33,966 bases of DNA from Candidatus Gastranaerophilales bacterium (GCA_947624935.1 CANQML010000010.1:1-33966), one strand, 5' to 3'; numbered from the stretch's first letter, positions 10,700 to 21,207 are shown. Numbers and translations: made by a program. Notes: a model not told the origin generated them from the sequence alone.

Positions 10700-12696
10700 A
10701 CGAACTACTTAACAGATTAAAAAACAGTATTGATAAAGAAATACTCAACCATGTTGATAACTCGTTGATGAAACAAAACAATTTTATTCCAATCAGCGTG
10801 AAGGATAAGTTTTTGTTCGTTGCGGTCAATTCTTTTTCGGATAAAGATAAAATCAATACAGTTTTAAAGGGGTATTTTCCTTATCCGATTAAGTTTATTC
10901 AGGTCCCCGATCAGGATTTAAAGGATTTGGTATCAAGTCTTTCAAGCGACAGTGAAGAAACTAATCATGAAGAAAAGCAGATAAAACTCGGTGAAATGCT
11001 TATCCAAAAAGGTTATATCACTGATGTTCAACTGCTGCAGGCTTTGTCTGAAAGTAAGCACCAAAAGGTGCCTATCGGTTCTACGCTTTTTAAACTCGGA
11101 TTTATTTCGCTTGACCAATTGAAAGACATTTTGCATTTGCAAACCGGTATTGACATGGTCAGCAACGAGCAGCTTGCAAAACAAGATAAATTTGTAAACA
11201 TATTGCCCGAAGATTTTATTAAAGCGAACAAAGTTATCCCTGTTTCATCGGACGGGAAAACGTTGACACTGGGCGTCGTACAGCCTTTAAAGCCTGATGT
11301 AATAAAAGAAATTATTTATTTGACGGGGCAAAATCCCAAACAACTTTTGATGACGCACTATGAATTTCAAAACTCTTTGGATATGTTCTTTAGTGCGCAA
11401 AAGAAAGAAACCCAAAAGATTATCCAACAGATTGAAACTGAAGCGGCGGAAATTGAAGTCGAAGAATCTCTGTGGGAGCAGGTAGATGCGGAATTAAGAG
11501 ATTCAACGGGTTCTGTTGCAAAATTTGTAAACCAAATTATTACAAACGCAATTGACGGTAAAGTTTCCGATATTCATATAGAACCTCGTCTTGAGGGTTA
11601 TATTGTAAGATACAGAAAAGACGGCATGCTACATAAAGTGCTTGAAATTCCGTCTAAGGTAGAATCATCTGTCATAGCGCGTTTTAAAGTTATGTCACGT
11701 ATGAACATCGCCGAACACAGACGTCCGCAAGACGGTACGTTTTCTATCAAGTATAAAAAACAGTCTTACGACTTTCGTATAAATACGTTGTCTGTTTCCG
11801 GTAAAGAAAAGATGGTAATTCGTGTGTTGGCGCCTGCCGTCAGTTTGAAAGCGGAAGATAAAAAGATAAATATTGTTGGTGCATCTGATGCCGATTTAGC
11901 CAAAATAAAGAATATGATAAGCTGTCCTAACGGTATCATTTTGACATCAGGCCCGACAGGTTCAGGTAAAACGACTACGTTATATTCGGTATTAAAGAGC
12001 TTGAACGAAGAACACGTTAATATTACGACCATTGAAGACCCTATAGAAATCAAACTTGAGGGGGTTAACCAGTCGCAAGTTAACCCAAAAGCTGGTATTA
12101 CGTTTGCGTCGTGTATGAGAGCTATTTTAAGACAAGACCCGGATATCATACTTGTCGGTGAAATCCGTGACTATGAAACGCTTGAGATTGCAATATCTGC
12201 GGCACTTACGGGGCACCTTGTGTTAAGTACGGTTCACACAAACTCTGCTGCCGCAACGGTTACACGTTTGATTGAAATGGGTGCAAAGGATTATCTTGTA
12301 TCATCAACTTTGTCAGGTGTAATTGCCCAGCGTCTTATAAGAGGGCTTTGCCCCGATTGCAAAGAACAGTATTACCCGACTTACGAAGAAGCAAGACAGG
12401 TTGTTTCAACGGAAGAAGAAATCCAAAAATTAATGAAAACGCCGATTTACCGTGCAAAAGGTTGTAACAAATGCGATTTTACGGGGTATAAAGGTCGTAT
12501 CGGTGTTTTTGAAATAATGCAGATTACAAAAGAAATCAAAAAGCTTGTTGCACAGGGTGCACACGATTTGGATATTGAAGAAGCTGCCGTAAAAAATGGC
12601 ATGACAACATTGAACACAGCTTGTTTGCAGCATATTATCAACGGTGAAACAACCATTGATGAATTTGTCAGAGTACTCGGTATTGTAAACGAATAA
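10696..12696 (+). CDS. pilB: GspE/PilB family type IV pilus assembly ATPase
   Basis: N-terminal MshEN-type domains; Walker A TSGPTGSGKTTTLYSVL; RQDPDIILVGEIRDYETLEIAISAALTGHLVLSTVHTNSA; zinc CPDC...CNKC motif. Confidence 0.95.
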   Translation: MNELLNRLKNSIDKEILNHVDNSLMKQNNFIPISVKDKFLFVAVNSFSDKDKINTVLKGYFPYPIKFIQVPDQDLKDLVSSLSSDSEETNHEEKQIKLGEMLIQKGYITDVQLLQALSESKHQKVPIGSTLFKLGFISLDQLKDILHLQTGIDMVSNEQLAKQDKFVNILPEDFIKANKVIPVSSDGKTLTLGVVQPLKPDVIKEIIYLTGQNPKQLLMTHYEFQNSLDMFFSAQKKETQKIIQQIETEAAEIEVEESLWEQVDAELRDSTGSVAKFVNQIITNAIDGKVSDIHIEPRLEGYIVRYRKDGMLHKVLEIPSKVESSVIARFKVMSRMNIAEHRRPQDGTFSIKYKKQSYDFRINTLSVSGKEKMVIRVLAPAVSLKAEDKKINIVGASDADLAKIKNMISCPNGIILTSGPTGSGKTTTLYSVLKSLNEEHVNITTIEDPIEIKLEGVNQSQVNPKAGITFASCMRAILRQDPDIILVGEIRDYETLEIAISAALTGHLVLSTVHTNSAAATVTRLIEMGAKDYLVSSTLSGVIAQRLIRGLCPDCKEQYYPTYEEARQVVSTEEEIQKLMKTPIYRAKGCNKCDFTGYKGRIGVFEIMQITKEIKKLVAQGAHDLDIEEAAVKNGMTTLNTACLQHIINGETTIDEFVRVLGIVNE

Positions 12697-12707
12697 CAGG
12701 TAATTGA

Positions 12708-13931
12708 ATGACTATATATAATTATACCGCTTTAAAAAATAATAAAGAAATAGTAAAAGGTAAAATTGAAGCGAATGATTTGCGCCAAGCACGTGAAAAT
12801 GTCCGTAAATTAGGCTTTATTCCTACCCGTATAGAGGAAGAACACTTAAGAGGCGAAGCTAAGGAGCAAGTTAAAGCGGCAAAAAGAGGAAGAGTTTTAA
12901 AACTCAGTTTGCAGGAAAAAATTGATTTTACTTCAACCTTACAAATTCTTGCGCAATCCGGTATTCCGATAATCGAATCTTTGCTTTTTATAGAAAATGA
13001 TGCCGCAAAATTAAAGATAAGACTTGTGGCGCAGGAATTAAGACGGCAGATTATGAACGGCGGTACTTTTTCCGATACAATTGCCAAATACCCCGAACAG
13101 TTCGGGCAGATATACATAGGCTTGTGTAAAGCCGGTGAAGATTCCGGTGAATTGGAAAAAACTCTTGAACGTTTGTTGGATTTGCTTAACAAACAAGCCG
13201 CTATTAAAAGTAAAGTTATAGGCACATTGATGTACCCTATTTTTGTCATTTGTTTGGCGGTAGTTATCGTGTTAATCATGCTTATGTTCGTATTCCCCGT
13301 ATTTAAAGAAATGTTTGATACCATGGGGAAAGAATTACCATGGATTACTGCAAAATTAATGGATTTGGGTATATTTTTGAAGACTTATTGGTATTATGTT
13401 CCATTGATGCTTGGCGGTGTGGTTGCGTTTATAATGTTTCTGTTCAGGTGGAAGCCTACCAAAAGGAAAATTGATGAAATTGTTTTGAAAATTCCTATTT
13501 TATCTGATTTGATGCAGTTTTCCAACTTTTCAAACTTTATTGCGGTATTACAGGTTGCCTATGATGCCGGTGTTCCTATTATCGAGTGCTTATATTTGTC
13601 TAATTTAACGCTGACAAATTTCATATTAAAAACAAAAATTGAAGAAGCGACAGGCAAAGTTCAACAGGGGCAGCATCTTTCATCGGCGTTACGTTCAACG
13701 CATGTCGTACCGAAAATGATTTTGTTCATGATTGCAACCGGTGAACAATCCGGACGTTTGGGTGATATGCTGATGCAGGCGACAAACTTTATTGATAAAA
13801 AACTGGACAATATTATTGATGTAATGACCAAGATGATTGAGCCGATAATGCTTATCGTAATCGGAAGTATCGTTTTGATATTGGCACTTGCATTGTACCT
13901 GCCGTTGTTCGGTTCTTATATGGCATTTTAA
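12708..13931 (+). CDS. pilC: GspF/PilC family inner-membrane protein
   Basis: Two repeated T2SF domains, IDFTSTLQILAQSGIPIIESL and NFIAVLQVAYDAGVPIIECL. Confidence 0.95.
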   Translation: MTIYNYTALKNNKEIVKGKIEANDLRQARENVRKLGFIPTRIEEEHLRGEAKEQVKAAKRGRVLKLSLQEKIDFTSTLQILAQSGIPIIESLLFIENDAAKLKIRLVAQELRRQIMNGGTFSDTIAKYPEQFGQIYIGLCKAGEDSGELEKTLERLLDLLNKQAAIKSKVIGTLMYPIFVICLAVVIVLIMLMFVFPVFKEMFDTMGKELPWITAKLMDLGIFLKTYWYYVPLMLGGVVAFIMFLFRWKPTKRKIDEIVLKIPILSDLMQFSNFSNFIAVLQVAYDAGVPIIECLYLSNLTLTNFILKTKIEEATGKVQQGQHLSSALRSTHVVPKMILFMIATGEQSGRLGDMLMQATNFIDKKLDNIIDVMTKMIEPIMLIVIGSIVLILALALYLPLFGSYMAF

Positions 13932-13935
13932 ACTT

Positions 13936-14739
13936 ATGAAAACTATTGTTATAACAGGTTCGACATCAGGTATAGGAAAGGCTTTGACAGAATATTTTGC
14001 CAAAACTTGCAGAGTTTTTGCAGGTTACAGAAACGAAGATTATGTCAAAAACCTTGAAAATCTCGGGGTAATTCCGTTTTATATTGACATGAAAAAGCCT
14101 GAAACAATAAGGCAGGCTGCGGCTTTTATAAAATCAAAAACCGATAAAGTTGACACTTTGATTAATGTTGCAGGATGTGTAGTTGCGGGTGTGGTCGAAA
14201 AACTTGAGGTTGAAAGAATTAAAGAACAGTTTGAGGTGAATACGTTTTCGCATCTGGATTTGAGCCAGAGGCTTTTGGATATAACGGATAAAATAATTAA
14301 TATAAGCTCAATGGCAAGCTTTGGAATATTTCCTTTTATTGCTCCTTATTGTGCTTCAAAACGGGCGATGGATATACTTTTTAATTCACTTTTGAATGAA
14401 ACAAAAAGGGATATCAAGATAGTTTCGGTCAAACCCGGAGTCATAGCAACTCCGTTGTGGGAAAAGTCCTTAAGCCTGAATAAATCTTCAATTGATAACT
14501 GTAAAGGTTTTGAAAAAGAAATGAATTATATGGTTAAAAACGCAAGAAAAAATCAGCGGCATGGCTTGGATGTTTCAAAGGTGGTTGATTTGATTGCAAA
14601 AATCGATGAGGACAAGAACCCTAAACCTTCTTATACAATCGGATTGGATGCAAAAATTGCGCAAATTATTTCACTTTTGCCCCAACAATGGATAAACAAA
14701 ATTGTTAAATATAAGCTCTCAATATCTTTACAAAGGTAA
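13936..14739 (+). CDS. Short-chain dehydrogenase/reductase
   Basis: VITGSTSGIGKALTEYF, NVAGCV, YCASKRAMD motifs; ATG at 13936 preferred over the track start 13888. Confidence 0.92.
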   Translation: MKTIVITGSTSGIGKALTEYFAKTCRVFAGYRNEDYVKNLENLGVIPFYIDMKKPETIRQAAAFIKSKTDKVDTLINVAGCVVAGVVEKLEVERIKEQFEVNTFSHLDLSQRLLDITDKIINISSMASFGIFPFIAPYCASKRAMDILFNSLLNETKRDIKIVSVKPGVIATPLWEKSLSLNKSSIDNCKGFEKEMNYMVKNARKNQRHGLDVSKVVDLIAKIDEDKNPKPSYTIGLDAKIAQIISLLPQQWINKIVKYKLSISLQR

Positions 14740-14774
14740 GATTTTAATATATGATTTAGATATGGAGTAAATAT

Positions 14775-15485
14775 ATGAAGTATAAACGTGTTTTATTAAA
14801 GATAAGCGGGGAAGCTCTTTTAGGAAAACAGCAATTTGGGATTGACCAGGAACCTGTAAAAATGATTGCGGGAGAGATTAAAAAAGCAGTCGATTTGGGA
14901 GCTGAAATCGCCGTAGTTGTTGGCGGCGGAAATATTTTTAGAGGGATGAAAAACAGCGCAAAATTAGGCATGGATCAAGCATCGGGCGATTATGTCGGAA
15001 TGCTTGCAACGGTTATGAATGCAATCGCTTTGCAGTGCGCGCTTAATCAAATCGGTGTTCCATGCAGAGTTCAAAGCGCAATTTCCATGAACCAAATTGC
15101 AGAACCCTACATTCGCCATCGTGCAATAAGACACTTAGAAAAAGGCAGAGTGGTCATATTTGCGGCAGGTACGGGTAATCCGTTCTTTACAACCGATACG
15201 GCAGCGGCTTTGAGAGCATCGGAAATCAACGCAGAAGCCATGCTTATGGCTAAAAACGGTGTAGACGGTGTTTACTCGGATGATCCAAAAACCAATCCCG
15301 AGGCTAAAAAATTCGATAAAATTGTTTATGACGATATAATTAAAAACGGGCTTAAAGTAATGGATACGGCAGCGTGTGCTTTATGTAAGCAAAACAATAT
15401 CCCGATTGTCGTATTTGATTTTGAACTTAAAGACGGTATAGTTGATATATTAAACGCTAAAGATTTAGGAACTTATATAAACTGA
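14775..15485 (+). CDS. pyrH: Uridylate kinase
   Basis: [41 protein letters not shown]. Confidence 0.97.
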   Translation: MKYKRVLLKISGEALLGKQQFGIDQEPVKMIAGEIKKAVDLGAEIAVVVGGGNIFRGMKNSAKLGMDQASGDYVGMLATVMNAIALQCALNQIGVPCRVQSAISMNQIAEPYIRHRAIRHLEKGRVVIFAAGTGNPFFTTDTAAALRASEINAEAMLMAKNGVDGVYSDDPKTNPEAKKFDKIVYDDIIKNGLKVMDTAACALCKQNNIPIVVFDFELKDGIVDILNAKDLGTYIN

Positions 15486-15497
15486 AAGAGGTAAAAA

Positions 15498-16052
15498 ATG
15501 GATGAATTGTTTTTATTAGGTGAAGAAAAAATGGAAAAAGCGATTGCGCAATTGAGCCGAGAATTTGGTTCAATCCGCTCGGGTCGTGCAAATCCGGGGA
15601 TTTTGGATAAGGTTATGGTGGATTACTACGGTGCACCGACACCATTAAGACAAATGTCGCAGGTTACGGTTCAAGACGGTACAACTCTTGTTATTTCGCC
15701 TTACGATAAAACGATACTAAAAGAAATTGAAAAGGCAATTATTAAAGCTGAAATAGGCATTACACCTAACAGTGACGGAATTTGCATAAGATTACCGTTC
15801 CCGCCGTTGACCGAAGAAAGACGCCGCGAAATTGTTAAAGACGTCAAAAAACTCGGCGAAGATGCAAAAGTCGCAATCAGAAATATCAGACGCGATATGA
15901 CCGACGACTTGAAAAAACTTGAAAAGTCGGAAAATCTTCCCGAAGATACGGTAAAAGATAATCAAGATAAAATTCAAAAATTAACCGATAAATATACAGG
16001 CATAATTGATACCAATGTAGCGCATAAAGAAAAAGAGGTTATGACCGTATAA
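15498..16052 (+). CDS. frr: Ribosome recycling factor
   Basis: SIRSGRANPGILDKVMVDYYGAPTPLRQMSQVTV and LPPLTEERRREIVK-like segment. Confidence 0.97.
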   Translation: MDELFLLGEEKMEKAIAQLSREFGSIRSGRANPGILDKVMVDYYGAPTPLRQMSQVTVQDGTTLVISPYDKTILKEIEKAIIKAEIGITPNSDGICIRLPFPPLTEERRREIVKDVKKLGEDAKVAIRNIRRDMTDDLKKLEKSENLPEDTVKDNQDKIQKLTDKYTGIIDTNVAHKEKEVMTV

Positions 16053-16906
16053 TGAATAAAAATGCAACAAGGATGCTTACGGGATTAATTTTCGGAACAA
16101 TTGCCATGGGTTGTATTATTCAGGGTAAGTTGGCACTCCTTGCTTTGCTTTTGTTTATTCTTTATTTTGCGTCAAGAGAATATGTAAAAGTGCTTAATCA
16201 CAAAGGTTTTTACCCGAGTTTGAAAATGATTTGCATTGCAGAAGTTTTACTTGCGGCAATTGCGTATTTTCAAAGATTTGATTTAGTTGCGTTTGCGCTT
16301 ACGGTGTGTGCCATAGGCGCTTTTATGTGGGTACTTTTTAGAGGACGTCAGCCTTATATTGCTAACGTCGCAACAACTTTGCTGGGCATGATTTATTGCG
16401 GCTGGTTTCCTTTGCACCTTTTGTTTCTGAGAAATCTTGAATCTTCAAGATTTCATGACGGACTTGCGTTCGTGGTTATAATGTTTATAACGGTACTTTT
16501 GACGGATACGGGGTGCTATTATGCGGGAAGACACCTTGGCAAACATAAACTTGCGCCCGTAATAAGCCCGAATAAAACGATTGAAGGCTCAATTGGCGGG
16601 ATTATTTGCGGTATTTTAGGCGCTATGGTAATCGGAACTTATATCGGGCTTGAATGGTATCTGTCGCTTGCGGCAGGCATATTATGCACTGTATTTGCTC
16701 AAATCGGTGATTTGTGCGAATCTCTTATTAAACGTGATGCGGGGGTTAAGGATTCGGGCGACAGCCTCCCCGGGCATGGCGGGTTCCTTGACAGATGTGA
16801 CAGCTATATTCTGACTATTCCCGTTATGTATTATTTTTGCAAGTACTTCATCTTTTCAAACGAACTTGTAAACAATTTTTCGGCATATATTAAGGGCTTG
16901 TTTTAA
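16052..16906 (+). CDS. cdsA: Phosphatidate cytidylyltransferase
   Basis: TDTGCYYAGRHLGKHKLAPVISPNKTIEGSIGG and ESLIKRDAGVKDSGDSLPGHGGFLDRCDS signature. Confidence 0.96.
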   Translation: MNKNATRMLTGLIFGTIAMGCIIQGKLALLALLLFILYFASREYVKVLNHKGFYPSLKMICIAEVLLAAIAYFQRFDLVAFALTVCAIGAFMWVLFRGRQPYIANVATTLLGMIYCGWFPLHLLFLRNLESSRFHDGLAFVVIMFITVLLTDTGCYYAGRHLGKHKLAPVISPNKTIEGSIGGIICGILGAMVIGTYIGLEWYLSLAAGILCTVFAQIGDLCESLIKRDAGVKDSGDSLPGHGGFLDRCDSYILTIPVMYYFCKYFIFSNELVNNFSAYIKGLF

Positions 16907-17580
16907 TGAAAAATTTATCCGAAATCTTTGGTATAAAAATTGATAATGAAGGGCTTTTTAAAGAAGCACTGACGCATTCTTCATATTCAAAGGAAAATAA
17001 TTTAGAATACGATTACGAACGGTTGGAATTTTTGGGTGATGCGGTTTTGAAGCTTTTAATTTCTGATGTTTTATACAAAAAATACCCGAATTACACAGAA
17101 GGTAATATGTCGAAAATCCGCTCTATTGTTGTGTCGGATGCCATATTATTTGAGATTTGCGAAAAGATGGGGCTTTCAAATTTTATTATACTCGGACGGC
17201 ACGAACAAAAATACAGACAATTAGAATCCGTTTGCGCATGCGCATTTGAGGCGGTGCTCGGCGCGTATTATTTGGACGGGAAATACAAAGAACTGATAGG
17301 TTTTGTCGAGAAAAATTTCAATTCATACATAGAAGATGTCGATAAGAATTTTGAAAAATTTAACGCAAAAGCCATGCTGCAGGAATTTACACAAAGTCAA
17401 AGCAAAACTATTCCCGAATACGTTGTTTCAAACGAAACGGGACCTGCCCACAACAAAACTTTTGAAATAGAAGTTTTTTATGAAGGCAGTTTAATAGCAA
17501 AAGGTTTAGGCAAAACCAAAAAAGAAGCCGAGCAGCATGCCGCATATAACGCTTGTCAAAAATTGGGGGTGATAAAGTGA
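16906..17580 (+). CDS. rnc: Ribonuclease III
   Basis: ERLEFLGDAVLKL signature and C-terminal dsRBD KTFEIEVFYEGSLIAKGLGKTKKEAEQHAAYNA. Confidence 0.97.
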   Translation: MKNLSEIFGIKIDNEGLFKEALTHSSYSKENNLEYDYERLEFLGDAVLKLLISDVLYKKYPNYTEGNMSKIRSIVVSDAILFEICEKMGLSNFIILGRHEQKYRQLESVCACAFEAVLGAYYLDGKYKELIGFVEKNFNSYIEDVDKNFEKFNAKAMLQEFTQSQSKTIPEYVVSNETGPAHNKTFEIEVFYEGSLIAKGLGKTKKEAEQHAAYNACQKLGVIK

Positions 17581-18218
17581 CTATCATATCTCCTTCAATT
17601 TTATCGGCTGATTTTGCCAACCTTGAGCGCGATATCAAAGCGGTTGAAACTGCCGACTGGCTGCATATTGACGTTATGGACGGACATTTTGTCCCTAATA
17701 TCACAATAGGTGTTCCTGTTGTAAAATCAATCAAAAAAGTTACAAAACTCCCGTTAGACGTTCATTTGATGATTGAAAATCCCGAAAAATACGTTGAAGC
17801 TTTTGCGCTTGCAGGCGCGGATATTATAACTTTCCACTTTGAGGCGGTCAAAGATGTCAAAAAAATCATTGATTTAATCAAATCTTTCAATATAAAAGCC
17901 GGCATGTCAATCAAGCCGAAAACTTCACCCGATGAGGTTTTAGAATATCTTAAATATTTGGATTTACTGCTTGTTATGACAGTCGAACCCGGTTTTGGCG
18001 GGCAAAGCTTTATGCACGATTGCGCGCAAAAAATTCCCCTCATAAAAGAGTATGCCCCAAAAGATTTAATTATACAGGTTGATGGGGGCATAAATGCCGA
18101 TACGGCAAGAATTTGCACCGAACTTGGCGCAAATTCTTTGGTCGCCGGAAATTATATCTATAATTCCGTTAATATTAAATCAGCGATAAACTCTTTACGA
18201 AGCCTCTCCGCGTCTTAA
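17577..18218 (+). CDS. rpe: Ribulose-phosphate 3-epimerase
   Basis: SPSILSADFANLERDI, HIDVMDGHFVPNITIG, MTVEPGFGGQSFM, VDGGIN; GTG start overlaps the rnc stop (GTGA). Confidence 0.95.
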   Translation: MTIISPSILSADFANLERDIKAVETADWLHIDVMDGHFVPNITIGVPVVKSIKKVTKLPLDVHLMIENPEKYVEAFALAGADIITFHFEAVKDVKKIIDLIKSFNIKAGMSIKPKTSPDEVLEYLKYLDLLLVMTVEPGFGGQSFMHDCAQKIPLIKEYAPKDLIIQVDGGINADTARICTELGANSLVAGNYIYNSVNIKSAINSLRSLSAS

Positions 18219-18614
18219 TTTACGTTTTAAAATTTCGTTCGGGTCGGTTGTTATTGAAGGATCCGCCAACGTAACGTCATCTTCCGGTATTTCAGGTTTT
18301 ATAATCGGCTGTTCTTCTTGCGGATTTTCATTTTCCTGCCCGATATTGTTTTCGGTTTCATCAGGCGGCGCAATTTCAATCTCGCCTGTCACTCTTTCTT
18401 TTCCCAAAACTTCTTCTAATGCACCGATATCGGTTTCACCGTTCACCATTTGGTAAGTAATATCGTCTTGTGTATCCAAAACCGCCGTTATTGCAGCAGC
18501 CCACTTTTGATACTCGCTCGGTACCTCTTTCCCTTCATCTTGATACTTCAAGATTTCTTTCGCCGTCAGTTTTTGCCAGTCAATTCTTTGTTGATTTAAT
18601 CTTTGTATATCCAT
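18195..18614 (-). CDS. Hypothetical protein with acidic Pro/Glu-rich C-terminal half
   Basis: 139-aa ORF, RBS-like AAAGGAGAACCT before ATG; 3' end overlaps the rpe 3' end convergently. Confidence 0.6.
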   Translation of the reverse strand: MDIQRLNQQRIDWQKLTAKEILKYQDEGKEVPSEYQKWAAAITAVLDTQDDITYQMVNGETDIGALEEVLGKERVTGEIEIAPPDETENNIGQENENPQEEQPIIKPEIPEDDVTLADPSITTDPNEILKRKLRRGEAS

Positions 18615-18785
18615 AGGTTCTCCTTTTCTTTTATATTATCGGTCGTTTTTCAAAAAACTTTAATAATGTAAAGTTATGTAACAATTTTTATATAAAATGA
18701 ATATAAAAAGTCAATAAATTTTTATAAAAATTTTTTATATAAGTACGAGAGATAAATAAAGAAATATAAGAGAGAGGTAAAAAAC

Positions 18786-18962
18786 ATGGCAACTATGCTG
18801 TTATTTTCTAATGCAATTTCAGACACTTATAAGACTACATCAGATGCAATAAGAGAAGTAAAATTGAGCGATAAACTTGTGATAAGAAAGTCATTGACCG
18901 AATTGATGAAACAGTCATTCTTTCACGGTGCAAACAGATTTGGAACAAACTTTATAGCATAA
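18786..18962 (+). CDS. 58-aa small protein of unknown function
   Basis: ATG at 18786 after GAGAGAGG; MATMLLFSNAISDTYKTTSDAIREVKLSDKLVIRKSLTELMKQSFFHGANRFGTNFIA*; followed by an intrinsic terminator. Absent from the ORF track only because it is under 60 aa. Confidence 0.65.
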   Translation: MATMLLFSNAISDTYKTTSDAIREVKLSDKLVIRKSLTELMKQSFFHGANRFGTNFIA

Positions 18963-18982
18963 AAGTTGGATAAATAGGATAT

Positions 18983-19010
18983 AAGCGGTCTGATGACCGC
19001 TTTTTTATTT
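18983..19010 (+). terminator. Intrinsic terminator (AAGCGGTC-TGAT-GACCGCTT + T-tract)
   Basis: 8-bp stem, 4-nt loop, T-rich tail read directly. Confidence 0.85.
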
Positions 19011-19060
19011 CTTTGAAATTATAATAGCAAATTTTTATATTTATATGTTTTAAACCCGAT

Positions 19061-19642
19061 ATGGATAAAGTTTCATTTACTTCCCGAATAAGACTTGTTT
19101 CATTGGATGAATTTGGTGGTGCATTTTCAAAAATGAAGCCTAAACAGCGTGTTGATTTCCCGTGGACGATTAAACAAAGTGTATTATCACACAGCGCTTT
19201 TACCACGGATATTTTAGACTGTACCGTGTGTGGTTTTACTGACGGCAGGCAGGTCTTGTTAAACCATATCTGCCCGACAAATCCTGTAAACTATAACTTT
19301 AAAAGGATAAGTGATTTTATTAAGAAAAAAATTGATTTGACAAACCCCGATTTACAAGGTTTTATTTTGGGCGCAAAACTTAATAACCAAGCAACTCCTT
19401 TCAGCGGTGAACTTTTTGAAAGGTTTGAAAGGTTCATGGAAGAGTTTAACATCCCGTATTCAAAATTTAAAGGCGGTTTGTTTGAGAACCATTGTGCCTA
19501 TTCGTCCTCAAAAGATGAGTGGTTAATAGGAAATTGTCTTGTCACAGAAGGGGTAAAAGAGATATACAAAAAGCCGTTGCAGATTTTAGAGAGAATATTT
19601 GATGAGGTCAAAATCTCATCAACAGACGAAGTAAGCTGGTAA
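19061..19642 (+). CDS. Hypothetical protein
   Basis: 193-aa ORF with normal coding composition; no family recognised. Confidence 0.65.
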   Translation: MDKVSFTSRIRLVSLDEFGGAFSKMKPKQRVDFPWTIKQSVLSHSAFTTDILDCTVCGFTDGRQVLLNHICPTNPVNYNFKRISDFIKKKIDLTNPDLQGFILGAKLNNQATPFSGELFERFERFMEEFNIPYSKFKGGLFENHCAYSSSKDEWLIGNCLVTEGVKEIYKKPLQILERIFDEVKISSTDEVSW

Positions 19643-19645
19643 GAT

Positions 19646-19999
19646 TTAGAAGGGCTGCATAATTATTTGTCGTTTTATCCATTCCATTATTATTGAAACC
19701 AAATATTCTTGTTCGGATTGCGTGAGCTCACGATGCTGAGGGATTTTGTGCCATTTTTCAACGCATCCTCGACAACATGTGGCTGTTGCATGCTGCGCAA
19801 TAAAAACCGGATGCCCCCGCATCGGGGTTTGTTTGCCGTCGTTATTAGGTTCTGCCGGAGCTACTCTATCCCTAATAAAATCACGGGCATGTGTTTGAAT
19901 CATATCAATCCCTTTGCTTTTAATATATTCAAGCTCATTTGTCCCAAGCTTAAATTTTGCTCTGAATTTTGATGTTGCAAGCCTTTCTAAAATTCCCAT
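19646..19999 (-). CDS. DUF4186 family protein
   Basis: NDGKQTPMRGHPVFIAQHATATCCRGCVEKWHKIP motif; ATG at 19999 (MGILERLATSKF) preceded by TATAAT-N6. Confidence 0.88.
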   Translation of the reverse strand: MGILERLATSKFRAKFKLGTNELEYIKSKGIDMIQTHARDFIRDRVAPAEPNNDGKQTPMRGHPVFIAQHATATCCRGCVEKWHKIPQHRELTQSEQEYLVSIIMEWIKRQIIMQPF

Positions 20000-20123
20000 A
20001 AATATATTATAGCACTTTGCGTTGCAAATCGGCAAATTTTGGGGTCACCAAATGCTCAAAAAAAGACAGAAGGTACATTATGATTCTTGAAATTTACAAA
20101 AAGTTTTGATATATTTAAAAGGT

Positions 20124-20826
20124 ATGAAAAAAGATAACAACAATGGTACAAAAGGTGTAATTTATATTGCGAAAACAATAGTTGACGGTTTGATAAAAAT
20201 TGGCAAAACTCAGACCGATAGTTTTGACAAAAGAATGTATAACTTAGAACATAACGGTTATTGGCAATATTACCGGATTAAAAAGAAAATTTGCCATTGA
20301 GGTTGATAACTATAATGATAAAGAATTGCTAATTCAAGAAGTATTTGAAAAAAGCAGGGTTGGTGAAACCGAGTTATTTGCTCTGGACATTAATATTGCA
20401 ATTCAATTATTATCATCATTTGATGGAAAGATTATATATCCGAAAGAAAAAAAGAAAAGAGAGATTTTTGAAGAAGTCACTGAAAAAATCAAAAGTAAGT
20501 CTATTCAAAATGGTATATATTCTTGTTTGATAGGTAAATATAAAGCAGAGGTTAAAATTGCTGATAATTGTTGGACATTACTGAAAAACAGCGTTATAAA
20601 TACTGACCCAAAACCGAAACTAAAAGGAAAATTGTTACCGGTTTTAAGTTCTGTAAAGTGTGACGACAAGGGAACGGTAATGGAAGATTGTCTTTTGGGA
20701 GAAATTACACCAAGTTTTGCCGGTAATTTGGTATGCGGTAATTATTGTAATGGTTGGTTGACGTGGAAAGATGCAAACGGCAGAACAATAGATTGTTTTA
20801 GAAACTCCTTACCCCGTGTCATATAA
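20124..20826 (+). pseudogene. GIY-YIG nuclease-like protein with DUF4357-like C-terminus, broken by a 1-nt frameshift
   Basis: GVIYIAKTIVDGLIKIGKTQ...RMYNLEHNGYW | (+1 frame) NITGLKRKFAIEVDNYNDKELLIQEVFEKS...; C-term NLVCGNYCNGWLTWKDANGRTID. Confidence 0.75.
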
Positions 20827-21187
20827 GTCCGTTTATGAAATAAATTTCTCCGATATAGATGATGGATTTGGTAAAGGTTTTAAAAATGGGAAATTACCGA
20901 ATTTCCAACGATTATATAGCCTTTATGAGTATTTAACAAAAGAGAATATAATAAATATAAAACAATATTTAAGTGAAAATGATTTTCGATTTTTAAATAA
21001 AATGTTTCAAGTTAGACATTTGTATGAGCATAATTTGGGTGTAATTGACAAAGATTTTATCTCAAAGACAAGGTTATCATTACAAGTTAGGCAGAAATAT
21101 ATAATAACCAAAGATGAAATTGACCAACTTTTACTTTTAATAATAAACCTAAGCACTAAAATATATGAATGTTATTTGAATAAATAG
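20816..21187 (+). pseudogene. Possible C-terminal fragment of a HEPN-like protein
   Basis: MFQVRHLYEHNLGVIDKDFISKT carries an R-x4-H (RHLYEH) motif; the only start is a GTG inside the preceding gene, so the N-terminus looks missing. Confidence 0.4.
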
Positions 21188-21207
21188 TTTTGTGCTATAA
21201 TCAACTC

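Noticed and set aside
12722-13324. 200-aa minus-strand ORF inside pilC
   Set aside because: Antisense shadow of a clear GspF/PilC coding frame; no recognisable domain
13950-13965. tRNA-like GGTTCGA string
   Set aside because: Lies in the SDR coding sequence (TGSTSGIG) with no cloverleaf; no tRNA or rRNA genes found by eye
19709-19972. 87-aa plus-strand ORF antisense to DUF4186
   Set aside because: The opposite strand carries the conserved DUF4186 motif; low-complexity antisense product
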